From Volutella citrinella (Eukaryota > Ascomycota > Sordariomycetes > Hypocreales > Nectriaceae), in contig JAWZSP010000007.1 in assembly GCA_034401135.1 (NCBI GenBank), positions 310,001 through 374,000 on the forward strand: a DNA stretch of 64,000 nucleotides. Direction: 5' to 3'. Each line of letters begins with the position of its first letter. The first letter of the stretch is position 1. This document shows positions 45,080 through 56,785 of the stretch, in pieces. Below the pieces are notes generated by a model. The model was given only the letters and a program-made list of their open reading frames with translations. It ran no database searches and had not been told where the DNA came from. The translations under genes and the position numbers were made by a program.

Positions 45080-46866
45080 ATGACGACCCTCTACGACTTC
45101 ATCATCGTCGGCGCCGGCCCCGCGGGCTGCTCCATCGCTCGCGCCTTGGCCAACAGCAACGCCCGACCGCGGGTCCTGCTGCTCGAGGCCGGCGGCGAAA
45201 ACGACGACGTGGCCCAGCGAGTCGAGGGCAATCAGTTTGTCCAGTTCCTCAACCCCGACCAGACCTACCCGTACGAGAGCAGCCTACAGAATCATCTGGC
45301 CGGTCGCAAGATCGGCCTCGCCCGCGGCAAGGGCCTCGGTGGCTCGTCGAGCGTCAACTTCACAGCCTGGACCGTCGGGCCCCGCGACGACTGGGAGACC
45401 ATGGCGCAGCTCACGGGCGACGACGCCTGGAAGTGGGAGAATGCGCACCGGCGATGGAAGAAGCTCGAGACGTACCACGACCAGGTGGGCGAGGTGCCGG
45501 CCGGCGTCTCCAAGTACCTCAACCCCAGGGCCGACGACCACGGCCACGACGGCCCGCTGCACATCAGCTTCGGCAAGCAGTGGGATCACTACACCACGTC
45601 CGTCATGGACATCTGGGAGGCCAACGGCTACCAGCTCAACCCAGACATGGGCAACGGCGACTTCCTCGGCATGTCCATTGTGCCCAAGACAGTGCGCAAC
45701 GGCACTAGAGTCACGGCCGGCGACCTACTGCACCCGAAGCCCGGGAACCTCGACATCGTCACGGGCGCTGCCGTCCACAGGGTGCTGTTCCAGGACAAGA
45801 TCGCGACGGGCGTCCGACTAGTCGACGGGCGCGAGTTCAGCGCCGCCAAGGAGGTGGTCCTCTCGGCCGGCAGCCTCGACGCGCCCAAGATCCTGATGCA
45901 CTCGGGCATCGGCCCTGCGACCCAGCTGGCCAAGTTCGACATCCCGCAGCTCGTCGAGAACCCAAACGTCGGCGGCTCCTTCAAGGACCACTACCACGTC
46001 GCACTCAAGTACGCGCGCGACGAGCGCACCGGCGGCGGCACAAGCGCATTCTTCCGCGACAAGGCCCGTCAGGCCGCTGCGATGCGCGAGTGGCAGCTGT
46101 ACCGCACGGGCGACTACGTCTCCAACGGCACGTCCATGGTCATGGGCTTCTTCAAGAGCGACACCGTGCTCGAGAGCAAAGAGTTCGCTGCCCTGCCTGT
46201 CGAGGAGCGCGAGCGCCTGTCGCGGCCTACCATCCCGACGTACGAGGTGGCCGCCCTCGGCATCACGCCCGACTACTACACCGACCCGGACACCACGCCG
46301 CCCATCCTCAGCGTCATGGTCTTCGTCCACAACTCGCAGGGCCTTGGCACCGTGGAGCTGCAGTCTGCCGACCCTACCGTGCCGCTGGCCTTTAACCCTG
46401 ACTTTGCCTCGCATCCGTACGACCGGCGCGTCATCGTCGAATCCACCAGGGAAGTCATGAAGGTTGCACGCAGCAGCGAGTTCCTCGAGGATAAGCACTC
46501 CAGCGGGAGTCTGTGGGACGGCCCGGCCAGCGAGGGCGACGACGACATCCTCGACTTTTGGGCCAAGAACCTAACCAGTACCTGGCACATGAGCAGCACT
46601 TGCAAGATTGGCAGCAGCGTCGAGGACGGCGGCGTCGTCGACAGCCGCTTTCGAGTGTTTGGTGTCGAGCGCCTCCGCGTCGCTGACATGAGCGTCGTGC
46701 CCATCATCGCGAGGTTTGTATACCCGGATCCCCCAAAGTAGTGTTTTGGCAGGAGTGCTAACATTGATACAGCTGCCATGTTCAGTCGACGGCGTACCAG
46801 GTGGGAATGATTGCCGCCGAGAAACTGTTGGCAGAGCACGGTCTCAACGGCGAGCAGCGCCTGTAG
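45080..46866 (+). CDS. GMC oxidoreductase (FAD-dependent alcohol oxidase/dehydrogenase)
   Basis: Two exons, 45080-46713 and 46773-46866, giving 575 aa. The 59-bp intron has a GCTAAC branch point. 'FIIVGAGPAGCSIA' is the N-terminal FAD fold; 'GLARGKGLGGSSSVNF' and 'LSAGSLDAPKILMHSGIGP' are the two GMC signatures. Active-site histidines are in 'STWHMSSTCKIG' and 'SCHVQSTAYQVG'; the second is restored by the splice. Without the intron the protein would end at 46741, lacking the second His. There is no clear signal peptide, so it is probably intracellular. Substrate could be an aryl or aliphatic alcohol or choline-like compound; there is no cluster context to narrow it. Confidence 0.93.
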
Positions 46867-48032
46867 AAGCTGGGGCGACACGAGCATAGCTTGATGCCTT
46901 GGAATGATGTTATGAACCGTCAAAAGAGGATATTTGCAGAGCGAAGTTGGTTGGATCTATTGATAGCGAAATTAGACTGCATATAATTCGGTCAACTCTC
47001 AGGATTATCAACCATCATTTACTAGTTGTTGCGGTTGATTCCATTCCCAAAACTGCACGGCAAATTTAGCGACTTTCAAAGAAATGGTCTGCACCCAAAC
47101 CCAAAGGCCGTGTAACTGTACAGCTGTGGCCTTGTCGCCCGATCAGTGCGTGAATCATGAATGGATATGCTAATTGGCAAAGTTGAATACATAACGCGTG
47201 CTGGGAAATAACAGATCCAAAGAAAACCACAGGTTTCTATCGAAGCTGTCAAGTTGCTGGGGTAGAGAGGGTAAATATTGAAAATAGACAATGCCAATTC
47301 GCTATTATGATTTAAGATACATGTCATGATATTGCATTTCCCTCTCTGCTCCTACAACTGTAACAGCAAACCTATCAACCTCGAGTGAGGTGCTAGTAGG
47401 TGGCTCTAATGCCAGTTTCCTTTTTCTTGAGTTGATAAGGTCCCTAGATATCACTCGACTCTTGCCGACCCTTGACGTGCTAGCTACACTGACATGGGTG
47501 ACAACTGGTTTGATGCTCAATTTACATGTACCGAGGCTAGGAAATCCACGATATTGCATCGTATTGCCTCTAATCTCGCCGCAACGTGTGTCTTGAGGCC
47601 GAAAAATGCGGGTGGGTCTGAGCAAGCTCTTTACAGTAGAACGCATAAATAACGTAGCAAGCCTCAGAGATAGTGCATCGCAGCTGTCTTTTGCCCAGCA
47701 CTTATCGCTCTTGTTACACAGTACGCACTCCACGTTCCCTATAAACTAATTAGGCGAAAGTTCTGCGGCCCTTGCTGCTACAACTTGAGCTGATATTGGT
47801 TGTGTTGCCATTTTTAGCGTGATCCTCCGTCCAAGATTTAACATGACGGTGGGGTTTCAGTTATAATAGTCGCGAGAGTATGTCCAAATTCTCCTGCACG
47901 AGACAGCACAAGTCATAGTGGTATCGTCTGGTCACATATACAAGCGTCCATTCTCAATCCCTCTGAACTATGCTACAAGAAACCTCATTTTAAAGTGATC
48001 TATTCGTGTATTATCATTATTCGAGCTAAAAT
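46867..48032. other. Intergenic, AT-rich, convergent 3' ends
   Basis: 1.2 kb, clearly AT-richer than the flanking coding sequence. One open frame (47305-47733, minus) is not accepted. No RNA recognised. Confidence 0.45.
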
Positions 48033-49470
48033 CTAGTTTTGTGACTCGGGGTATCGTATTGACCCTTCCTTCGACACGTCCATCTCCACAGTGACAGATG
48101 TGATCGTGTCCATCTGGATGGTCGGGCCTCGCAGTGACTCCTGACTGGCACTCCGTTGCACATCGCCACCCTTCCGCGGTGACCTCCCTCGTAGACCACC
48201 CCATGAAAACCAATGTCTCGCCGAGTCCGGGGTGCTCGCTCGGCCGTTGCCCGCCTGGATAGAGATGATGTTGCCGTACCGTCGGCCGACGGGGGTGCGC
48301 ATGAACGAAAACGTCGCTAGGTCGACGTCGCTCGAGGTGATTTGCTGCCTGGACGCAAAGATGATGACCTTGCGGGTGCTTCCGAACAGCAGGCAGTCGA
48401 AGGAGCCGTTGGAGGCGATCATGGCGCCGGCGAAGCAGAAGTAGGCGTTGGGGACGTCGGCACCGGCCATTGTGGCGATTCGGCCCATGGCCAGGGGCAG
48501 CGTGCAGAGGACGTAGATGACGGGGTACACCAGGAAGGTCGGGTTGCGGCTCAGCTCGAGCTCCATGGAGCCCTCGTTTGAGGGTGAGCTGCTCTCGTTC
48601 CGTGCCCGTCGGCGGATGGAGAGGAAGATGAGGGTGTAGAGGATAGTTGTTAGCGCGAGGGCGATGAAGATGAATAGGTAGTGCGTGACGAGACGGAGAG
48701 TCTCGTATCGACGGTTCATCCAGCACTGCAACGAGTCAGTTTGCGATTCAGGGGTGGATGATGGCTCGGCTTACCCAGCTGCCGGCTCTCACGAAGAAGC
48801 CGCCAAACTCTTCTCCGTTGCGGGTGCCCGCGATGGGCAGGAAGGAGATGGCGTAGACGAAGACCCAGATGCAAGCGATTGTGATGTAGAGGGCGCGGTG
48901 AGAGACCCTGCGCTTGGTAGCGATGGAGAGATAGGTGTGGATGGCGATGGCCGTGATGAACATGCTGGATGCCAAATCGCCAAGCGAGACGAACAGGCCT
49001 TGGGTGAAGCAGGTGGCGGTCCCCTGGATGACTCCATCGCGGCGGAGCCACTCGACGTTGAGGAAGAAGGCGACGCCCTGGTGCATGTCGGCGAGCAGCA
49101 GGTTGATGATGAGGACGAGGAACTGGTTGGGGTACTTGCGCGTCCTCGGCCTCGGCGCAACGGGGGCCGGCTTACTGGCTCCCACACCAGCCTCTTCGAC
49201 GACGACGGCGCTGTCGGTGCTGAAGATGCCATCGATGCCCAGCTTGGCGTCGAGCTTGGAGGTGCCGGACGAGGTAGTTGTGGTCTCGGGGTTGGGCGCG
49301 GATTGCAGGAAGTACCACATGGCCAGCTTGACGATGAGGTAGGTGAAGAGGCTAGTGGCGGCCAGGAAGGACAGGAAGGCGAAGACTGTGATGGCCGTGA
49401 GGCCGGCCCTGAGGTCGGGGGTCAGCGGCGACAGGGTGCGGCCCTCTGGCGGGAGGTCGCCCCAAGCCAT
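48033..49470 (-). CDS. Git3-like G protein-coupled receptor
   Basis: Two exons on the minus strand, 49470-48775 and 48725-48033, giving 462 aa. The intron is 49 bp, phase 0. Seven hydrophobic segments can be counted: about 26-52 ('VFAFLSFLAATSLF'), 115-138 ('FLVLIINLLLADMHQGV'), 156-178, 193-214, 245-270, 298-320 and 330-352. 'LLLADMHQGVAFFLNVEWL' is close to the TM2 region of fungal cAMP-receptor-like and Git3-type glucose-sensing receptors. A polar, Ser/Thr-rich loop joins TM1 and TM2, and the cytoplasmic tail carries many Ser and basic residues ('SFMRTPVGRRYGN'). It probably signals through a G-alpha subunit at the plasma membrane in nutrient sensing; the ligand is unknown. Confidence 0.85.
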
Positions 49471-51468
49471 GGTTGTCGATGTGTCGCGGCGGCGAGGACG
49501 GGGAGCATGACAGCGGGAGAGGCTTGGACGGGGTCAGACACGCGGGCGCCGCAGCCCCGTGGGATCTTATACGGCCAGACAGATGCACACACCACAGGGC
49601 GAAACGAGGGGAGCGTTGCAAGCAATTGGGGCCTCGTAATTAGCGGCCAAGACCGTTGCGCTTGGGTGAGTTGGGTTCGTCCGACCGCCTGCGCTAACTG
49701 GGAAGCCCATGTCAAGGATTGCGCTTTGACCTTGGACGATGGGCAATCGGCCGAGTAGCAGTAGACTAGCAGAGGCTGCGAGTATGGCTGCTGTCCCATC
49801 GAGGAAGAGGCGCTGGCTCCGCTTGTCGATGCGACGCCATGTCGGTTCGATTGACTCGAGGAACAAGTGGAGCCCAAGAAGTTCATCTACCTAATCAAAA
49901 GCGAGAAATGCAAGCATGAGGTCCAATGCAACGCCCGCCGATCACCACAGTTTCTCCTGAAGAATGCCCCCTGCACCAGGTACCGGCCAGCCCGATCCAG
50001 ATTGACGAATCTCGGCGAGACTTGGCTGCGCCGGACCGGATTGCCGGCACGCGAAAAACTCAAAGCACTGGCCGGCAGCGGGCAACTGCTCGAACGGCAT
50101 TTTTAAAAGCCGCAGGCACGGCACCAGCACGTTCCGTTGAGAGTCTCGCCACCCACAGACCCTTCTGTGCCGACAAGTTTCTTCTCTGCAGGAGTTCGGT
50201 GCATGAAGGGACCCGTTGGTCGCCAGTCCAAGGAGCCAGAGGGGGGCAAGGCTTGGCTCAAGAGGGGCTACTCCAGGACGGCGTCTCGCACTAGGGCTTG
50301 GCCACACCGGCTGTTGTAGTGCCTGGGCGCCCATTCTTGCCGCGTATTGTTCGGTTCTGGTTCTCCCGTGCCTGACCGAATGGTTGGCGCTCAGCGGGCG
50401 GTGCCAAGCGCCAGGAGGCCCGCCGCTACTGTGGCAGCTTCTCGAGTCGGCCTAGGTGACACTTTTTTGCGTGCAGCTAACGGGGCCTGGCCCGGGGAGT
50501 CGGGAGCCTGTCCTTTTCCAAGGACCTTCTTAATGCAGAGCATGAGAAGCAGACCCCTGGGCGCTGGGCTGGTTTGGTTGGGGGTCATGTGCTGTGCATG
50601 GTAGTGTTTCACTCCTTTTACTGTGATGGGTCCTCGTCGCGTCGATCCGCAACTGCAGGTGCCGTGTGCTAGCCTCGACTGGTCAGGGACGCTCGCAAAG
50701 GGTCCAATGGTTCCAAGCACTCCGGATAATTACCACGGTTCATCCAGGCGGCGGACGCTCTTGGCTGGTCGTGAGTAGGTAATAGCGTATGATTCGCTTA
50801 AGGGTACCAATTAGCCAGGAGGCGAGACCCCGCAGAATAAACTTGGGTCATGGATGTGTCGCACCTTGTCAGATCGAGATGCAATGTAGCGTTGGCAAAG
50901 TCTGTTTTCTAGAGGAGTCCACCTCCGTGGCGAGTCGAGTTTGCCGAATTGTGGTGAGGACGGCGTCCGGCCGGCAGCGGGTTGTGCCGTGGACACGGAG
51001 CCGACCGGCCGGCACGGAGGAGCTCGCACGAGTCACTGAAGCAAATGAAGCAACTATTATCTCAATGATTGAAGCAAAGACTCAACGAGCAATCTCACTC
51101 AATCCCTTTTTCAGCTCCGATACGCCTGGGCCAGCACCCATGCCGTGCATCGGCGCAAGCTCCAAATTCGCCCGAGGCTGAAGATTCAGATCCATCGCTT
51201 ACTGCCTGGACTGCTCTCATTTTAATCCCTCCCATGCTCATATCACCCACCCGGACCAGCAGCGATCCTCCTCCACTATTCCCAGTGCTACGGTGCCTGA
51301 CTCGACCCCCGGTCGGAGCCGACACAACCGGTGACTAATCAGTGGAGACCGCCCTTTGCCGTAGCCACGGCGCCCTGAAAAAAAACCCGACCACTTGCCG
51401 CATAAACGTCGTGTCCACCGCCGGCCGGAAAACCCTTGCTTTTGAGGCTGACGACCACGGGCCAAAAA
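49471..51468. other. Divergent intergenic region
   Basis: 2 kb between the GPCR and the AlaX-like gene. Several short frames, none convincing. No RNA gene recognised. Confidence 0.45.
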
Positions 51469-52947
51469 ATGCAGGAACACAACCACGAGGCCAACGGGGG
51501 CCGCATCGTCGGGGCGCTAGCCTGTCAGAGGGACTCGTATCTCCGGGCCTTGGATGCCACCGTCGTGGCGTGCGCCAAGCAGGTCAAGCCCACGGCCAAG
51601 AGCAGCCGGGCAAAGAGCGGCAAGGGCGCCGCCCACGAGTCGGTAGACACGTATCTCGTAGAGTTTTCCGACTCGGTGCTTTTCCCCGAAGGTATGGCAC
51701 GGGCCGTCATGTTTCGCCAAAAAAAAAAAACGGAGGGCTGTTTGTTAACTGGTGTCAACTTCAGGTGGAGGCCAGCCCGCCGACCGAGGCCACCTAGAGC
51801 TCCTGGACGAGCCTGATGCCGACGTCGTGCCCGTCAAGTACCTCGAGAGGCAGGGCCTGCGGTGCCTCGCGCATGTGCCGCGCGCGCTGGAACCCGGGAC
51901 GCGGGTTCGCCAGGTGGTCGACGACGCCCGCCGCTGGGACCACATGCAGCAGCACACCGGCCAGCACCTGCTGTCGGCCATCATGGACACGTACCCGGAC
52001 CTGGAGACGCTCGGGTGGGGGATGGGCGCCGCGGGACAGATGAACTACGTCGACGTGCAGAGGAAGCCGATGGCCGACGAGGTGCAGTCGATCCAGCGCC
52101 GCTGCGCCCAGGCCATCCGCGAGAACCACCCCATCAGCGTCGAGACGCCCGTCGACGCTTCCCAGAGCAGCTTGCCTGAGGACTACGATGCGAGCCAGGG
52201 CGTCGTGCGCGTCATCCACATTGGCGAGCTGGACAAGAACCCGTGAGCCTGCCCGAAAATGATAGCCCGTTGCAGGAAGCCTCAGACTAACACGACGACC
52301 GTAGCTGCTGCGGGACACACCTCGCCCAGACGTCGCACATTGCGGCCATCCTGCTGCACTACAGCCACTCGCACGCCGTCCACGGCAAGGACTTCCGGCT
52401 GTACTTTACGTGTGGCGACCGCGCCCTCGACATGGCCACCCGGGCCCTCGACGGCCTCAACGCCGTCGCCAGGCTCGTCTCGGCCGGCAACGACCCAGAC
52501 GACGCGGCCGCAAAGGTCGCCGCCCTCAGCAGCTCCGCCACCGCGACGAGGCGGCGCGAGCGGAAGCTGCTCGTCGAGTTGGCCCGGCTGATGGCGGGCG
52601 AGGCCGTCGCGATGGTCCGGGACAAGGGCGCCGCGTGGGTGTACCGCGACGACGTGGAGCCTGACTTTGTGAATGCTGTCGTCGCGGGGGTCAAGGACGT
52701 GGCGAGTGAGGCGGGTGGTGCCGTGGTCGTCGCGTCTGGGGAGTCAGGTCGCGTGGGATCGCTCGTGATTGTCGGGGACAAGGACGAGGTCGCGGCACTG
52801 GCGGCGAGGGCCAAGGAGCTCGTCAAGGAGGTCAGGGGCGGAGGGGTCAATGGTAAGTGGCAGGGCAAGGTGGCGTCCTGGGGAAAGGGGGAGCTGCAGG
52901 AATTAGAAGCTGCTGTTCAAGCTTGGAAGCCTGCCAAGTTTGCTTGA
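51469..52947 (+). CDS. Alanyl-tRNA editing protein (AlaX/AARSD1 family)
   Basis: Three exons: 51469-51691, 51765-52242 and 52305-52947, giving 447 aa. Introns are 73 and 62 bp, and the first contains an A12 run. 'FPEGGGQPADRG' (about 72-83) is the glycine-rich motif shared with AlaRS and ThrRS editing domains; it is formed by the first splice. The zinc site is HxxxH in 'QQHTGQHLL' (about H138 and H142) plus CxxxH in 'CCGTHLAQTSH' (about C235 and H239), the latter formed by the second splice. Family members hydrolyse Ser-tRNA(Ala) or Gly-tRNA(Ala) in trans. The C-terminal 200 residues resemble the AlaRS C-Ala-type extension of long AlaX forms. Cytosolic; single-gene context. Confidence 0.92.
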
Positions 52948-53123
52948 ATATAGATTATATCTCCTTGCTTGTGTTGCTCGACTATGTGTTATCACCTTGC
53001 CAGTGTCTATCGTATATATCTGTCGTCTGTTTTCCCAACTAGATGACAGTGCAAGTCTAAACACCTCATATTCTTACCCGAGATTCTCTTTGCCATTTCA
53101 AAGTGCTCACAACGTCGTGTCTT

Positions 53124-55237
53124 TTATTCATTCACCCTCAGCAGCCGCCACCTGGCCCCGTCCTGCACCAGCTGGATCTGCACCCCCTTGGCATCGCCAT
53201 ACATGCTCCCAACCGTAGTCAGACGGTCCAGTTCCCCCCCAGACCCGTCCTTGTCCTGAAGTGGGCCATGATACAGCAGCGGCAGCGCCGACGTCTTCCA
53301 GTCGCCGCGCCACCGGCCCCTCGTCGCCCGAGCGGCCGTGGCCATGAGGTAGATGATGCCGAGCGCAGTCACCGCCACCGGGAACACGAGGTACGGCCAC
53401 CGCACGATGACGCACGTCTCCGTCACCAGGATAGACGCCCCGGCCTGGCTCGAGTCCTCGCCGCTCTCGCGCATCGCTGCCGTGGCGTGCTTGGTGAAGC
53501 GGTCTATGAAGGACTCGACGCTGGCCATGGTTGCGTTGCCGCGCCCGGACAGGTCCTGCATCCAGACGGGGCCCTCCAAGGCGTCCTTGTTCTTGTACTC
53601 TGCGTCGGTGACGTTCTCCTTGGCAAAGTTCTCCGTCAGGAAGTCGCCGAAGCCAATGTACGCGCCGTTATTGACGCTCCACACGCAGTCGGCCGGGTAG
53701 TACCCCCAGTCAGGCTTCTTATCCTTCTGCTTCAACGAGTACCAGGGGTCGTCGATTTCGTTGGTGTTCTTGTCGACGCGGACCGGGTGCTCCTCGGTCC
53801 TCTCCTTGGACGACACGCACTCTTTCCGCGTCCCGTTACGCATCGTCGAATCTGTGATGAGGGTGTACATGATGGCCATGGGCTCTGGGTACCCCTTTGT
53901 GGCCTTGATCAGCTCCTGTTTGGATATCTCCTTCTCTGTGTAGCGGCCGCCATTCACTTCGGCACTGAGCGTCCTCACGCAAGGCCTGAACACGCAGCTG
54001 AATGCCAGACGGGCCCCGTCTGGGTTGTCCTTTGGCGCGTCCTTGGGGCCCCATTTGAGGCACTCGATAGCCGTCCCCGAGTCTGGCTTGTCGCCAAACG
54101 TCGTCTTGCAGCCGAGCCGCACTCTCTGCATCCCAAACTTGCTAGAGGCCGACGTCGGGCCGGCATAGACACCTGACGGCAGCTCCAGGCCCGTCTTGGT
54201 CTCCTTGATGTCGCCCGTTATGTCTCTACACTCGCTGCACATGCCCAACGACATGAAGTTTGCACCGTCTGGCTCCGTCGAAACGAACTTGCAATTCCCC
54301 CCCGGGCACTCTGCAGTAAGTGGTTGGACGTTGTCGTTTTCCATGAGGCCCATGAACAGCGCCTTCTCCATGTTCCTGTGCAGGCTGGCGCGCGCGGCGT
54401 CGCCGATGGAACCGATTTCTGTGTAGTTGTTTGTGACAAGCACCCAGGCCATCCTATTTTTATCCATTTGCTGGCAGTTTCGGAAGATGAGAGCGGCCTG
54501 TGAGAATGGCTCCATGGCCAGCGCCAGGATGAGGATGATTGCCCCGATGGAGGCGAAGGATCTGATTGGAGGCGGTGTAAGAACCACGGCTGTGAAACTG
54601 GGGCATGTCAAACTCACGATCTATCGGGGCGGCGAACTTGGCCCAACAGCAGAATAAACGACCCCCAAGGACCTCGACTAGCCAGACTGTAGCGTTCTAC
54701 GTCGGCTAGGTTACTCGCCCGCTTCTCAAGGCGAAGCCACATGATCTGGTTGAGCGCTAAGGGGTGTCAGCAACAGAGTATCGAGAGTCGCTAGTGAGTG
54801 ACCATACCTTCTGACACTGGCAGGACTAGTGATGCCTTGATGGCGGCCGCCAGGATTGACACGACCGAGTTGATCTCGATTGGCCTCGGCCACTTGGGCA
54901 CCGGCCGGTTCTCGTACGTCTTGAGCAGCACGACGATGGCGACGATGCACGCTGCGCAGAAGACGATGCTGACGAGCTCCCAGGTCCAGATCAGGAGCCA
55001 ATTCCGTCTGGGGGGCAGGGGCCCTCGAAGCCGAGACGTGGTATTCACCGAGTCGCGATTCGAGCCCAAGTCGTGCATCTCGTGGGCCGAGTCCCGGCTG
55101 GACGGCTTGTCGTTGCCGTCGCCATCGCTAGGCGCGTGCGCAGGGCTGCCGCTAGAAGGCCCAGCGCGATAGTGGCTGAGGAATCCAGTCGTTGCGCGGT
55201 CCTCCTCATTGCTCGTTCTGCGTGCGTGGTCGTCCAT
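53124..55237 (-). CDS. DUF3176 family membrane protein A
   Basis: Three exons on the minus strand: 55237-54808, 54756-54618 and 54561-53124, giving 668 aa. Introns are 51 and 56 bp. A polar N-tail is followed by 'IWTWELVSIVFCAACIVAIV' (TM1) and 'EINSVVSILAAAIKASLVLP' (TM2), then 'LNQIMWLRLEKRA' and 'ASRGPWGSF', the core DUF3176 pattern, and a third helix. A large extracytoplasmic region contains 'CPGGNCKF' and 'LGMCSECRDI', the paired-Cys motif of the family. The last membrane helix is near 595 ('YLVFPVAVTALGIIYLMATA'), followed by 'WKTSALPLLYH'. Function of the family is unknown. A second member lies at 58245. Confidence 0.85.
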
Positions 55238-56034
55238 AACGGCCGCGCAATGCTCTAGCCCAGATTGAGCGGCGTTTCATCAATCCCAAGTGGGGGTTTC
55301 GGGCTGCAGATACCGAGCCTGAGCGGTAACATGACAGCACTGAAAGGATTTTGTGGGATCTGCGACGGCAGCCAGGCCATATATAGCAGCGGGCTGCCGG
55401 CAGGGATATGGGCGGTTGTCAGCGCACAAGGCTTAGACAACAGGGGGAGCTCATTACCTCTTGGCACCCACACTAGTCTGCGGTCCCGGGGCTCTGGAGA
55501 GCCGCTGTTTGGCCAGCCAGCGCTATGGAATGGCTGTGCTCCTTGGTGGGTGGGGGACTGCTGGCCTTGTGGTTGGGCACACAGCGACACAGCCATTGTC
55601 ACAGCCATACACATGTCGCAGCTGGGGGCTGACGAAGACGATCATCTTGGCAAGACGAGCCCTTATTTCATTTTACTGGATAAGGCCAAAACCCGATGAT
55701 CTCATACATGGCATATCAAGAAGAGTGAACAGTGGTCTAAAGCATCAAACTGATATTCGTTGCCTGGATACAATACAAAAATGCCCAAGTGGATGACCAA
55801 ATCTTGACCAAACCAGTTTCCCGAAGCCTCCGGCATTTACTGCCGGCGCAAAACCATGCCGGCTGCTCTTTGTCGGCGCGCCGTGCTGCGCCATTCCCAA
55901 ATCGGCTCGTTTCATTTAGGGACGGCGTATCGAGCGTTGCGTACGTAGTGTTGTTGCGCGAATCCTCCAAAGTAGGGTGTAGATGTTGCTAGAGTCGCCC
56001 TGACCGACTCCTCGGCACCAGCTCCATGAGGATT
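55238..56034. other. Intergenic
   Basis: 797 bp with promoter of DUF3176 A and 3' UTR of the repeat precursor. No gene seen. Confidence 0.5.
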
Positions 56035-56655
56035 TTACTCTGCCTTGGTTTCGTCGCGCTTCTCCTTCCAGTCAGGGGACCTGAGGGCTTCCCGCTTCTC
56101 CTTCCAGTCAGGGGACCTGAGGGCTTCCCGCTTCTCCTTCCAGTCAGGGGATCTGAGGGCTTCCCGCTTCTCCTTCCAGTCAGGGGATCTGAGGGCTTCC
56201 CGCTTCTCCTTCCAGTCAGGGGACCTGAGGGCTTCCCGCTTCTCCTTCCAGTCAGGGGATCTGAGGGCTTCCCGCTTCTCCTTCCAGTCAGGGGATCTGA
56301 GGGCTTCCCGCTTCTCCTTCCAGTCAGGGGATCTGAGGGCTTCCCGCTTCTCCTTCCAGTCAGGGGATCTGAGGGCTTCCCGCTTCTCCTTCCAGTCGGG
56401 GGAGCTGAGGGCTTCCCGCTTCTCCTTCCAGTCGGGGGAGCTGAGGGCTTCCCGCTTCTCCTTCCAGTCGGGGGAGCTGAGGGCTTCCCGCTTCTCCTTC
56501 CAGTCGGGGGAGCTGAGGGCTTCCCGCTTCTCCTTCCACTCAGGGAAGTTGGCGCGCTCCTCGACCTGCGAGGCGTCCTCAGCCACCGGGGCAGGGGCAG
56601 GGGCAGCAATTGCTGCAGAAGTCAGCGCCGCGACGAGAAGGTAGGTGGCGCGCAT
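56035..56655 (-). CDS. Kex2-processed repeat peptide precursor (KEP/RiPP-type)
   Basis: Single exon, 206 aa. Signal peptide about 18 residues ('YLLVAALTSAAIAA'), an Ala/Pro/Glu pro-region to residue 34, a divergent first unit ANFPEWKEKR (35-44), then 13 tandem 12-residue units: four of EALSSPDWKEKR and nine of EALRSPDWKEKR, ending DETKAE. Every unit ends in KR, a Kex2 site, and the next begins EA, the dipeptide that Ste13-type peptidases remove from alpha-factor. After Kex2, carboxypeptidase and dipeptidyl trimming the product would be LSSPDWKE or LRSPDWKE. The repeat is Cys-free and unlike known alpha-pheromones of this group. No UstYa (DUF3328) gene is in the window, so modification into a dikaritin-type RiPP is not supported here. 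It lies between two DUF3176 genes on the same strand. Confidence 0.88.
   Translation of the reverse strand: MRATYLLVAALTSAAIAAPAPAPVAEDASQVEERANFPEWKEKREALSSPDWKEKREALSSPDWKEKREALSSPDWKEKREALSSPDWKEKREALRSPDWKEKREALRSPDWKEKREALRSPDWKEKREALRSPDWKEKREALRSPDWKEKREALRSPDWKEKREALRSPDWKEKREALRSPDWKEKREALRSPDWKEKRDETKAE
56056..56523. repeat. 13 x 36-bp coding minisatellite
   Basis: Thirteen 36-bp units, nearly identical. Variation is confined to the codon before SPD: AGG, AGA or AGC, with one linked silent change (CCT or CCC). The four AGC (Ser) units are contiguous at the N-terminal side, and the nine Arg units follow. Confidence 0.95.
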
Positions 56656-56683
56656 TTTAAATTGTTTGTGTGGGCTGAGGTGC

Positions 56684-56733
56684 GTGGGTTGAAGTATGTG
56701 GTTTGAAGTGTGGTTTGAAGTGTGGTTTGAAGT
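56684..56733. repeat. 12-bp tandem repeat in the precursor's 5' leader
   Basis: GTGGTTTGAAGT three times in perfect tandem (56698-56733), preceded by a near copy GTGGGTTGAAGT (56684-56695). It lies between TATA box and ATG of the minus-strand precursor, thus in its probable 5' UTR. Confidence 0.85.
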
Positions 56734-56775
56734 GTTTGGCTTGATGGTGGATTTAGATGAAGCATGCGAGGCTTC

Positions 56776-56785
56776 TTTATATATA
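56776..56785 (-). promoter_or_regulatory. TATA box of the repeat precursor
   Basis: TATATATAAA read on the minus strand, about 120 bp before the ATG at 56655. It is the strongest TATA element in the window and suggests regulated, possibly high expression. Confidence 0.6.

Noticed and set aside
47305..47733. 142-aa minus-strand frame in AT-rich intergenic DNA
   Set aside because: No motif or splice support; composition looks random.
56035..56655. Conventional alpha-pheromone gene
   Set aside because: Layout is similar, but the repeat has no Cys and does not contain the WC...PC type core expected in Sordariomycetes.
56026..56706. Three further open frames across the 36-bp repeat
   Set aside because: A stop-free repeat in multiples of three keeps several frames open. 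Only the minus frame with signal peptide and KR sites makes sense.
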